Shown in pieces: positions 6,575-12,648 of a stretch of DNA of 12,859 nt. Source of the DNA: Bacillota bacterium (GTDB taxonomy: Bacteria > Bacillota > Bacilli > Paenibacillales > Paenibacillaceae); contig JAEZZE010000062.1 of assembly GCA_023418755.1 (NCBI GenBank), positions 1 through 12,859 on the forward strand, in the 5' to 3' direction. A program made the position numbers and the translations under genes. Position 1 is the stretch's first letter, and every line of letters starts with the position of its first letter. The notes below the pieces were generated by a model, which had not been told where the DNA came from, did not search any database, and saw nothing but the letters and a program-made list of their open reading frames with translations.

Positions 6575-6596
6575 GATGATAATGATTCTCGTTATT
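6568..6596. promoter_or_regulatory. Fur-like box overlapping a PerR-like box
   Basis: GATAATGATTCTCGTTATT (6578-6596) matches the 19-base Fur consensus GATAATGATTATCATTATC at 16 positions, and its left 7-mer TGATAAT is perfect. CTATAATGATGATAA (6568-6582) matches the PerR consensus at 12 of 14 informative positions, though part of that is the -10 hexamer itself. The sites sit on the -10 and transcription start, a repressing position. Confidence 0.65.
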
Positions 6597-6618
6597 GAGA
6601 CGCGGAGGAGATTCGAGG

Positions 6619-6795
6619 ATGAACCTGCTGTTTCCGATCATGACCGTTCTGCTGATCGCGCTTGGCGCTCTCTGCCTGTTCGCCGCGATGGCTAACGCGG
6701 ACCTGGCGCGCTTGGGTCGGAGGACGGGCTTGTCCGACGGACACCCTTCGGGGGAGTTGGCGGCTTCGAGCCTCGCTTGGAAGACAAGAGAATAA
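6619..6795 (+). CDS. 58-residue membrane peptide, metal-regulated, unknown function
   Basis: A short gene with its own promoter, metal-regulator-like boxes, a GGAGGAG site 8 bases before the ATG, and a strong terminator 19 bases after the stop. An in-frame TTG at 6595 lies inside the operator and upstream of the ribosome binding site, so ATG 6619 is chosen. The product has one hydrophobic helix (about 3-25, LFPIMTVLLIALGALCLFAA), then a basic and polar tail (RLGRRTGLSDGHPSGELAASS) that should be cytosolic. There is one Cys (C19), inside the helix, and no metal-ligand cluster. I do not recognise the family. Position immediately behind the Fe(II) exporter and Fur/PerR-like control suggest a role in iron homeostasis, for example as a partner of a membrane transporter, but that is inference. 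Confidence 0.6.
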   Translation: MNLLFPIMTVLLIALGALCLFAAMANADLARLGRRTGLSDGHPSGELAASSLAWKTRE

Positions 6796-6813
6796 TGATC
6801 GCCATCCAGCTTG

Positions 6814-6837
6814 CCGTCGGTATCCCGACGGTTTTTT
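6814..6837 (+). terminator. Intrinsic terminator of the small peptide gene
   Basis: CCGTCGG and CCGACGG form a perfect 7-bp GC-rich stem with a TATC loop, followed by six T residues. This is a textbook Rho-independent terminator. It separates the peptide gene from the downstream pseudogene. Confidence 0.88.
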
Positions 6838-6851
6838 GACGTGTCGGATAA

Positions 6852-7318
6852 TGGATATCCGATTACGTTACTCCGACGGAAGAAGAATTCGAGACGGACC
6901 GAAGGCTTATGGAACAGTTTTCCTGCATACATTTATACGACAGGAACTATCAATCCTGCTCTCGGGGAGAGAATCGGAAGCCGCTCGTCGCGGGCATTGA
7001 TGACATCCCTCGAACTGCTGATCCTGAACGAGGCGACGAACGGACAAGATTTCCTGTCGCGGGAAAACCTGCTTGCGAGCATCGACGAGCGGGCCCGATG
7101 CGCCGATGGTGTTCGTTACGCACCCTATCGAGGAGGTGCTGCCCGTATTCAGCCGATCCCTGTTGATCCGGCGGGGGCGAATATTTGAACAGGGGGCGAC
7201 ACGCGAAGTGTTGACCGCCGAGAAGCTGTCGGCTTTCTTCGAGACCGGGGCCGGATCGAGTGGCGGAACGATCGCGCAAGGCTTTCCGTTCCGTAATCCA
7301 AAAACGCGACTAAAGTAA
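6852..7318 (+). pseudogene. Decayed C-terminal half of a YlmA-type ABC transporter ATPase
   Basis: Three consecutive frames together read as one ABC ATPase. Frame 3 (from 6852, after a stop at 6849) gives TPTEEEFETDRRLMEQFSC then HLYDRNYQSCSRGE, the region before and including the signature (LSxGE, here degraded). Frame 1 continues with RALMTSLELLILNEATNG plus QDFLSRENLLASI, where Walker B LLILDEP has become LLILNEA. Frame 2 continues with APMVFVTHPIEEVLPVFSR (the H-loop), then SLLIRRGRIFEQGATREVL and EKLSAFFE, ending at a TAA at 7316-7318. There are thus at least two frameshifts, near 6975 and 7090. The Walker A half (about 120 residues) is absent; its place is taken by the terminator of the small peptide gene. 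The intact parent would be an ATP-binding subunit of unknown cargo, of the kind B. subtilis YlmA represents. Confidence 0.85.
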
Positions 7319-7343
7319 CTAGCGCACGGAGTGCGAATTCGTT

Positions 7344-7356
7344 TACATTTAATGTA
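7344..7356. repeat. Perfect palindrome TACATT-T-AATGTA, possible operator
   Basis: A 6-1-6 perfect inverted repeat 29 bases before the DUF4870-type start codon, in the only AT-rich part of the gap. No clear promoter hexamers were found around it. A dimeric repressor site is possible; the regulator is unknown. Confidence 0.4.
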
Positions 7357-7384
7357 GATTAATCCAACGGGAGGAGTTTGATCG

Positions 7385-7696
7385 ATGATTCCTACGGAAT
7401 CGGACATTCAGCAGAACAAAGGCATGGCCATCGTCGCTTATATTTTGTTTTTCGTTCCATTGCTAGCGGCGAAGGAATCGCCTTACGCGCAATACCATGC
7501 CAGACAGGGATTTAACCTGTTCTTGCTCGCGTTGGCCACGAACGTGGTATTGGGAATTATCCCGATTATCGGGTGGCTGCTGCTTCCGCTGGCTAACCTG
7601 TGCATTCTCGGCCTCGTCATTATCGGCATTCTTGCCGCCGCGAACGGCCAAGTGAAGCCGCTTCCTCTCATCGGGAAATACGAGATTTTGAAATAA
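7385..7696 (+). CDS. DUF4870-type small membrane protein
   Basis: A 103-residue membrane protein with the hallmarks of the DUF4870 family: helix 1 (about 13-29) followed by the conserved YHARQGFNLFL (37-47), two further hydrophobic segments (about 45-62 and 63-85), and the C-terminal KPLPLIGKYEILK. The family is common in Bacilli and has no proven function; relatives have been suggested to be import or membrane-organisation components. A GGGAGGAG site 9 bases upstream sets the start. It appears to be a single-gene unit: a terminator follows, and a pseudogene precedes. Confidence 0.82.
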   Translation: MIPTESDIQQNKGMAIVAYILFFVPLLAAKESPYAQYHARQGFNLFLLALATNVVLGIIPIIGWLLLPLANLCILGLVIIGILAAANGQVKPLPLIGKYEILK

Positions 7697-7710
7697 CCGG
7701 ATCAAGCGCT

Positions 7711-7749
7711 CAGCCCCCGGCCCTCAGCGGCGTTCGGGGGCTGTCTTAT
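7711..7749 (+). terminator. Intrinsic terminator after the DUF4870 gene
   Basis: CAGCCCCCG (7711-7719) pairs with CGGGGGCTG (7735-7743), a 9-bp GC-rich stem with a 15-base loop, followed by the T-rich TCTTATT. It begins 14 bases after the stop codon. Confidence 0.75.
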
Positions 7750-7811
7750 TAAAGCGGACAGGAGGCGTATGGTTGAATGATTAGGACGAGTTGCCGGATG
7801 GGGGGAGCGCA

Positions 7812-8633
7812 ATGAAGGAGACGAACCGATTATCGGAACGAACGGAAGAGACGGAACGCTCGGAGATCGATTATATGCTGGATCGCATGGAGGCGATTCG
7901 GGAACGGCCGGGCAATCCGGAAGGCGTCGAGATCGCGCGCATCGGTGGAGCGATATGCTTTTACAGCAAGACGATGCCGTGGGCGACCTTCAACACGGTC
8001 AAAGGTTTAAGAAGCGGCGATGCGGACGCGCTCGCGGATATCGTCGATTTCTATCGAACGCGCGGACGCAAGCCGCAGTTCGAGCTCGTACCGGGACTGG
8101 CCGATCAGAATCTGATGAAGCGTCTGGACGAGCTCGGTTTCTATCAGTCCGGCTTCCATACTTCGATGGCGATAACCGCCGGGAATTCGGATGCGGTTCC
8201 TTACGGGCCGGCTGCGGACAAGCTGGAGGTGCGCCCGCTGCGAGAGGATGAATTCGAGCTGTACGCGACCGTTCATTGCCGCGGCACCGGTTTGCCGGAC
8301 AGCGGCATCGCCCCCGTGGCGGCGAACAACCGGGTGTTGCACGGCAGACCGGGCTGGCGGTTCTATGTTGCGCTATGGGAAGGCCGTCCGGCCGGAGTCG
8401 GCGTATCCTACGCGGGCAAGGGAGCGGCTTCTCTCACGTTCGCGGCCACGCTGCCGGAATGGCGAGGGCGCGGTATACAGTCGGCGCTGTTGAGAAGAAG
8501 AATAGAAGACGCGTTCGCGGAAGGGTGCGGACTCGTCGTCGGACAATGCGCGTTCCGATCCCAGAGCCATAGGAATATGGAGCGGGCAGGAATGCGTATC
8601 GGTTACGTCAGAGCTTCGTGGAACGAACGTTAG
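7812..8633 (+). CDS. GNAT acetyltransferase with long N-terminal extension
   Basis: A 273-residue protein whose second half is a GNAT domain: KLEVRPLREDEFELYATVHCRGTG (137-160), RFYVALWEGRPAGVGVSY (183-200), and the acetyl-CoA motif RGRGIQSALL (218-227), then the helix region and a terminal SHRNMERAGMRIGYVRASW (252-270). The first 130 residues look like a partial second GNAT-like module (ARIGGAICFYSK and a DELGFYQSGFHTSM ending), so this may be a double-GNAT architecture in which only the C-terminal copy keeps the RxxGxG loop. ATG 7812 follows a GGGGGGAG site; a TTG at 7791 is possible but lies before that site. Substrate unknown. The gene converges with the minus-strand regulator 41 bases away. 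Confidence 0.82.
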   Translation: MKETNRLSERTEETERSEIDYMLDRMEAIRERPGNPEGVEIARIGGAICFYSKTMPWATFNTVKGLRSGDADALADIVDFYRTRGRKPQFELVPGLADQNLMKRLDELGFYQSGFHTSMAITAGNSDAVPYGPAADKLEVRPLREDEFELYATVHCRGTGLPDSGIAPVAANNRVLHGRPGWRFYVALWEGRPAGVGVSYAGKGAASLTFAATLPEWRGRGIQSALLRRRIEDAFAEGCGLVVGQCAFRSQSHRNMERAGMRIGYVRASWNER

Positions 8634-8674
8634 GCCGCAAAGGCAAGTTGCTTCGGCCGCTCCTCGAAGGCGAA

Positions 8675-9271
8675 TCAAGACGGGGGGTCTTCCGGGGTTT
8701 CGCGGGAGCGTAAGGCTGCCGCGGCCTCGGCTTTTTTACGTGCGCGGAAGCGGCGGACCTTCATCAGATTGCCGCACAGCTTGTCGTCGCAATAACGCTT
8801 CGATCGATTGCGCGTGTCGTCGTAATACACCCAGAGGCAGCTGGGGTTGTCGCAGAAGCGGATGCGGGACGGCTCTCCTTCGGCGAGCATTGCGGCGAAG
8901 GAAGCGGCAATCTCCGCTTCGGCGGCCGTCCACCCGTTACCGGCCGGAACGAACTCCAGCTTAAAGCTTTTGTCTTCGCCTATCGCGGAGAGTCTGCGCA
9001 AGACTTGTCCGTTCGCCATTCGCGCGTTCAAACGCTCGAAGTCCTCCTCCTCGGGCAACCGGCCGTCCACGAACGCCTTGGCCATTCGGTTCAGCAGCAC
9101 GCGAAGCTGTTTCAGCGACTCGAGCCGTTCCTTGTCTGGCATTCCGCCCACGTCAATCGGAAGCTTGTCCGACCAACCGCGAACCCATGCCGGGTCTTCC
9201 AGACGGTCGTCCGCCCGACCGTCCCCTCGCCAATCCCGGTGCAAGCTGTTCATAAAATCGTCCCAGAGCAT
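8675..9271 (-). CDS. CGNR zinc-finger protein (ABATE domain), putative regulator
   Basis: A 198-residue protein. The C-terminal region RIRFCDNPSCLWVYYDDTRNRSKRYC (136-161) and LCGNLMKVRRFR (165-176) is the CGNR zinc finger, with zinc ligands C140, C145, C161 and C166. The motif reads CGNL here rather than CGNR, a variation seen in this family. The N-terminal 130 residues (helical, with a LESLKQLRVLLNRM segment) match the stress-induced ABATE domain normally paired with CGNR. Such proteins are thought to be transcription regulators that bind DNA through the finger and a ligand through ABATE; the ligand is unknown. A GGAGGA site precedes the ATG. A TGTTACAAT extended -10 lies 34 bases upstream (9305-9313). 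The gene is divergent from a DinB-family gene, so it may control it. Confidence 0.88.
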   Translation of the reverse strand: MLWDDFMNSLHRDWRGDGRADDRLEDPAWVRGWSDKLPIDVGGMPDKERLESLKQLRVLLNRMAKAFVDGRLPEEEDFERLNARMANGQVLRRLSAIGEDKSFKLEFVPAGNGWTAAEAEIAASFAAMLAEGEPSRIRFCDNPSCLWVYYDDTRNRSKRYCDDKLCGNLMKVRRFRARKKAEAAAALRSRETPEDPPS

Positions 9272-9304
9272 GCCAAGCGTCCTCCGACTTCGAAATTTGT
9301 TTTT

Positions 9305-9313
9305 ATTGTAACA
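9305..9313 (-). promoter_or_regulatory. Extended -10 promoter of the CGNR gene
   Basis: Read on the minus strand this is TGT followed by TACAAT, an extended -10 hexamer. No convincing -35 is visible 17 bases upstream. It lies 34 bases before the CGNR start codon. Confidence 0.5.
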
Positions 9314-9338
9314 GGTGTTTAATGGTTTTGCTAGTTAC

Positions 9339-9367
9339 TTGACGCGAGGAGACGTACATGTTAATGT
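9339..9367 (+). promoter_or_regulatory. Sigma-A-type promoter of the DinB-family gene
   Basis: TTGACG (9339-9344), exactly 17 bases, then TAATGT (9362-9367). The start codon is 56 bases downstream of the -10, leaving a leader that contains an inverted repeat. Confidence 0.6.
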
Positions 9368-9371
9368 TCAA

Positions 9372-9405
9372 ATGTAACCCTTAAAATTTCGTTTGGTGGT
9401 TACAT
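9372..9405. repeat. 8-bp inverted repeat, likely operator
   Basis: ATGTAACC (9372-9379) and GGTTACAT (9398-9405) are perfect inverted repeats with an 18-base AT-rich spacer. They lie just downstream of the -10 of the predicted DinB promoter, around the expected transcription start. A repressor dimer or tetramer, or the CGNR protein, could bind here. Confidence 0.6.
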
Positions 9406-9422
9406 AGTGAGGAGGAGATGGC

Positions 9423-9914
9423 ATGAACGGCAAAGATTTGCTTTTGCAGGCCTGGGACAGCGCTTACGGCAAGGAAGAGTGGTATCCTCCGTTACCGGAC
9501 GCGTTGGACGGAGTCACCGCGGAGCAAGCCGCATGGAAGCCGGAGGGCAGCGCGGTCAATTCCATCTGGGAGACGTCGCGGCATTTGCTTTTCTACAAGG
9601 AAAGGTTTTTGAGACGCTTGACGGGAGAGGAGCAGGAATACCCGGAAGGCGTCACCAACGACGACACGTTCGCGATCGGCGATGCAACGGAGGAAGGCTG
9701 GCGAAATACGATAACCGATCTGAGGAAGGTTCATTTCGACATTCGGGATCGCCTTGCGGCGCTTGCGGATGATCGGCTGAACGACAAGCTGCCCAGCACG
9801 CCGATCGGCAAGTGGGCGCTTAATCTGTCGGCCCATGACGGTTATCATGTCGGACAGATTATTTTATTGCGCAAGCTGCAAGGCTCCTGGCCGGCTCGCC
9901 GATCTTTCGAGTGA
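9423..9914 (+). CDS. DinB-family metal-dependent enzyme
   Basis: A 163-residue four-helix-bundle protein of the DinB/YfiT-like superfamily. The three metal-binding histidines of the family are visible: H54 (TSRHLLFY), H138 and H142 (LSAHDGYHVGQI, ending with ILLRKLQGSW). Members include bacillithiol- and mycothiol-dependent S-transferases, maleylpyruvate isomerase-like enzymes, and uncharacterised DNA-damage-inducible proteins; DinB is named for induction, not for a known activity. The intact triad suggests catalysis, and a thiol-transferase role is plausible in a bacillithiol-making Firmicute, but not shown by the sequence. A GAGGAGGAG site precedes the ATG. It is divergent from the CGNR regulator. 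Confidence 0.87.
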   Translation: MNGKDLLLQAWDSAYGKEEWYPPLPDALDGVTAEQAAWKPEGSAVNSIWETSRHLLFYKERFLRRLTGEEQEYPEGVTNDDTFAIGDATEEGWRNTITDLRKVHFDIRDRLAALADDRLNDKLPSTPIGKWALNLSAHDGYHVGQIILLRKLQGSWPARRSFE

Positions 9915-10047
9915 GTCTGGTACAACCCGAACGCAATTTTCTTTCGCGGCGACGAGTCCATCCAGACTAAATTCCGAACCTCCGCAATAACCTGACGTAT
10001 AGGCACAATTTGGGATGAGAAAATTTTAATTTTTCCGACGCGGACAT

Positions 10048-10080
10048 GTAACTTTCCGTTTGCCCGATCCGTCTAATGGG
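10048..10080 (+). promoter_or_regulatory. ECF sigma-type promoter upstream of the exported acidic protein
   Basis: TGTAAC (10048-10053), 17 bases, then CGTCTAATGG (10071-10080). TGTAAC/TGCAAC at -35 and CGTC at -10 are hallmarks of ECF sigma factors of the SigX/SigM/SigV type in Bacilli. The start codon is 54 bases downstream of this block. The same -10 recurs at 11013. Confidence 0.7.
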
Positions 10081-10133
10081 TAATAGGAAAGCGAAGGCTG
10101 CTGTCACGGGCCTCTGGAGGAGAGAATGCGGGA

Positions 10134-10646
10134 ATGGTCAACAAAGTGCTCATCAGCTTAGTCGCCGTGTTGTTCGGGTACATGTCGTTCGGGTCCATTC
10201 AAGCGAATATTAACGAATACGAACCGGTACCAAAAAACGAGAACTCGCGTGTCGCTTACGTGGGCTCAATCTATCAGGAAGACGGCAATTCCTATGCGGA
10301 CGCGGATTTCATAGATTGGTACGAAGGGGAAGAGGCCAATCGGATTTTCCGCGAGAGAGAAGCGGACTCCGGCATGGACGAGGCACCGGACGGCTATTAC
10401 ATCGTGAACGACGATACGACCTCGGTGAAGCTGAAGCTTGCTCCGGACGCGCAGGTCGTCATGCAGATTTACGACCGGACGGGCGATATCGCCGAAGCGG
10501 ACACCGTATGGAACGAACGGATTTCTCTCGATAAGTTCCTCGCGCTGCTGGAGGACGACTCGGTCATGAACTTGCGAGACTATCCGTATCATCTGTTAAT
10601 AGAGAACGGAGTCATCGTCAAAATTACGCAGCAGTTTATTCCTTAA
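10134..10646 (+). CDS. Exported or membrane-anchored acidic protein, unknown function
   Basis: A 170-residue protein with an N-terminal hydrophobic segment (residues 4-23, KVLISLVAVLFGYMSFGSIQ), a likely signal anchor or signal peptide without a lipobox Cys. The rest is soluble, acidic and rich in Asp/Glu, with a DGYYIVNDDTTSVKLKLAP (86-104) segment and MQIYDRTG (110-117), suggesting a beta-rich domain, and ends in VIVKITQQFIP. There is no Cys in the mature part. I do not recognise the family; similar small exported proteins of Paenibacillaceae are common. The ribosome binding site GGAGGAG is 11 bases before the ATG, slightly long; an ATG at 10126 is in another frame and soon stops. An ECF-type promoter upstream suggests envelope-stress or antibiotic-stress control. 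Confidence 0.72.
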   Translation: MVNKVLISLVAVLFGYMSFGSIQANINEYEPVPKNENSRVAYVGSIYQEDGNSYADADFIDWYEGEEANRIFREREADSGMDEAPDGYYIVNDDTTSVKLKLAPDAQVVMQIYDRTGDIAEADTVWNERISLDKFLALLEDDSVMNLRDYPYHLLIENGVIVKITQQFIP

Positions 10647-10679
10647 GGGCTATGCGCTCGTCAGTCACTTTTCGCTGAT

Positions 10680-10960
10680 CGTAAAGCAGGGATCGCCTCA
10701 AGCCGGCTTTGTCGGCCCGGAGGACGATTCCTTTTTTATGTTGCCCCGAAACGCGCCGAAACCGCGACGCAGCTCGAAAAAACCGTATATCGGGCGCATC
10801 CATGAGAGACAGGTTCGTTACGGCATAGTCGATGCGCAGCGTGTCGTCCGCCACGAACGAGACGGTCTTGTCCAGCGTATAAGGGAAGCGGCGCCCCTCC
10901 ATTGCGAGAGTTTCTTCCCAATTATAGGGGATGCGACGTTAGCCCATGGGTCGCTCTCGG
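10680..10960 (-). pseudogene. Decayed aldose-epimerase-like gene fragment
   Basis: On the minus strand, translation in two frames gives ATHGLTSHP (frame 1, near 10951-10925), a frameshift, then NWEETLAMEGRRFPYTLDKT (frame 2) and VSFVADDTLRIDYAVTNLS, with MDAPDIRF after it. The DHGExWxxPW, EGxRFPYxLxK, and LxIDYxVTNLs pattern is that of galactose-mutarotase/aldose-1-epimerase-like folds. Continuing in the frame to 10636 degenerates, and neither the N-terminal third nor the catalytic C-terminal third can be traced. No start codon with a ribosome binding site was found. A dead remnant, not an expressed gene; it lies between two ECF-promoter genes and overlaps their flanks. Confidence 0.7.
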
Positions 10961-10990
10961 TTTTTTCTGCCAACGATTTTCCTCATGGAC

Positions 10991-11022
10991 TGCAACTCCC
11001 GGGGCATTCTCTCGTCTAATGA
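10991..11022 (+). promoter_or_regulatory. ECF sigma-type promoter upstream of the GHL10 glycosidase
   Basis: TGCAAC (10991-10996), 16 bases, then CGTCTAATGA (11013-11022). It shares the nine bases CGTCTAATG with the promoter at 10071. The distance to the start codon (54 bases from 11022) is nearly the same as in the other unit, which supports a common sigma factor. Confidence 0.72.
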
Positions 11023-11076
11023 TTGTAACGCTTTGTGGCGGAACGAGAGAATAAGAGATTCGGAGGCTTTGCAGCA

Positions 11077-12648
11077 ATGAGCATGTGGAGGAATCGAGGA
11101 ACGAAGCTGCTGTGCGCCGCGCTAAGCATCGCGCTGCTCGCGCCGCTTTTCAGTCAGTCGGCCGCCCGCGCGGCTTCGCCGCAACAGATCGGCATCTATC
11201 TCGACGGGAAAAAGATCGTGACGGACGTACCTCCGTTCATCATTCCGAAGGCGAACGTGACAATGGTGCCGCTGAGCGTGATCAGCAAAAGCCTGGGAGC
11301 GAACGTCGGCTGGTCGCAAGAGACGAAGACGGCGACGATTCGCCACGAAGGCCAAGCGCTCGAGATGACGATGGGACAGAAGTTCGCGCTCGTCAACGGA
11401 CAGCGCACGGAGCTGGAGACGACCGTCCAGGTCGTGAACGGACGCGTCATGGTGCCGCTTCGTTTCGTCGGCACGCAATTGCAGCTACTCGTCACTTGGC
11501 AGCAGGCTTCGCGCACGATTTTGCTTCAGTCTCGCGACGGGTCGTCCGATCGCGAAACGCTGAGGGGCGCTTGGGTATCGACCGTGTACAATTTGGATTG
11601 GCCGTCGGATAAATCCTACGGACAGCCGGAGAAGCAGCAACAGGAATACATACAGCTGCTGGACGATTTGCAGGGAATGGGGCTGAACGCCGCGTTCGTG
11701 CAGGTACGTCCGTCGTCCGACAGCTTATATCCGTCCGCGCTTGTACCGTGGTCCCGTTATTTGTCGGGCAAGCAGGGGAACGATCCGGGCTACGATCCGC
11801 TGGCATTTATGATCGAAGAGACGCACAAGCGGGGAATGGAGTTCCATGCCTGGTTTAATCCGTTCCGCGCGACGGTCGACGGGAAGACGGACGGCCTGGC
11901 CGCGAATCATGTCGCGGTCGCCCATCCCGACTGGATCGTCCTGTCCGGCGGCAAGCATTACATCAATCCGGGAATTCCCGAGGCGCGGCAGCACATTATC
12001 GACGCGATAATGGAAGTCGTCCAGGGTTACGACATCGACGGCGTTCATTTGGACGACTACTTCTACCCGTCGGGCGGTACGTTCCCGGACGACGCGGCTT
12101 ATGCCGCATACAATCCGGGCAAGCTAAGCGGCAAAGCCGATTGGCGTCGCGACAACATTAACCGCTTCGTCAAGGAACTGGGCGAGTCGATCCATCGGGC
12201 CAAGCCTCAACTGGCGTTCGGCATCAGTCCGTTCGGCGTCTGGCGGAACATCGCCGACGATCCGACCGGTTCGGATACGCGGGCCGGGGTCACGACGTAC
12301 GACAGCATGTACGCCGACGTTCGTACCTGGATCCGCGAAGGGTGGATCGACTACGTCGCTCCGCAAATTTATTGGAGCCTGTCGTTCGAGGTTGCGCGAT
12401 ACGACAAACTGGTCGACTGGTGGGCGAACGAAGTTCGGGGGACGAACGTAGAGCTGCTGATCGGACACGCGCCCTACAAGCTCGGCACGAAGGAAGCCGG
12501 TTGGAGCAGCGCCCAAGAGATCATCGACCAGTTGAGCTACAATAAGAGCGTAATCGAGGTGGAAGGCGACATCTTCTTCAGCGCCAAGGATTTGCGGAGA
12601 AATCCGCTCGGTCTGATCCCGCTTCTTAAGCAGTATTTTCAGCAATAG
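11077..12648 (+). CDS. Exported GHL10 (DUF187) glycosidase with N-terminal stalk domain
   Basis: A 523-residue exported protein. Residues 1-33 form a signal peptide (RNRGTKLLCAALSIALLAPL, then an ARA cleavage region). Residues about 37-150 are a copper-amine-oxidase N-terminal-like stalk domain with two VPLxxxxxxLG repeats (PLSVISKSLGANVGW and PLRFVGTQLQLLVTW), each with a TATI/RTIL strand. Residues about 160-510 are a GHL10 TIM barrel: RGAWVSTVYNLDWPSD (163-178), FHAWFNPFRA (256-265), INPGIPEAR (296-304), and DGVHLDDYFYPSGG (321-334) with the acidic pair D326/D327 at the expected catalytic position, then IDYVAPQIYWS (424-434). Related proteins act on cell-wall or secreted polysaccharides; the exact substrate is unproven. 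Starts: ATG 11077 (GGAGG 10 bases upstream) rather than GTG 11035, which has no site. It is under an ECF-type promoter. Confidence 0.88.
   Translation: MSMWRNRGTKLLCAALSIALLAPLFSQSAARAASPQQIGIYLDGKKIVTDVPPFIIPKANVTMVPLSVISKSLGANVGWSQETKTATIRHEGQALEMTMGQKFALVNGQRTELETTVQVVNGRVMVPLRFVGTQLQLLVTWQQASRTILLQSRDGSSDRETLRGAWVSTVYNLDWPSDKSYGQPEKQQQEYIQLLDDLQGMGLNAAFVQVRPSSDSLYPSALVPWSRYLSGKQGNDPGYDPLAFMIEETHKRGMEFHAWFNPFRATVDGKTDGLAANHVAVAHPDWIVLSGGKHYINPGIPEARQHIIDAIMEVVQGYDIDGVHLDDYFYPSGGTFPDDAAYAAYNPGKLSGKADWRRDNINRFVKELGESIHRAKPQLAFGISPFGVWRNIADDPTGSDTRAGVTTYDSMYADVRTWIREGWIDYVAPQIYWSLSFEVARYDKLVDWWANEVRGTNVELLIGHAPYKLGTKEAGWSSAQEIIDQLSYNKSVIEVEGDIFFSAKDLRRNPLGLIPLLKQYFQQ

Noticed and set aside
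7758..7784. AGGAGG followed by ATG GTT GAA TGA before the fourth GNAT
   Set aside because: It would encode three residues. A stop in the GNAT frame at 7782 prevents an upstream start there. Probably a chance or degenerate former start site.
9372..9405. ECF-type promoter starting with TGTAAC at 9373
   Set aside because: There is no CGTC or CGTA at 16-17 bases downstream. The site is better explained as an arm of the inverted repeat.
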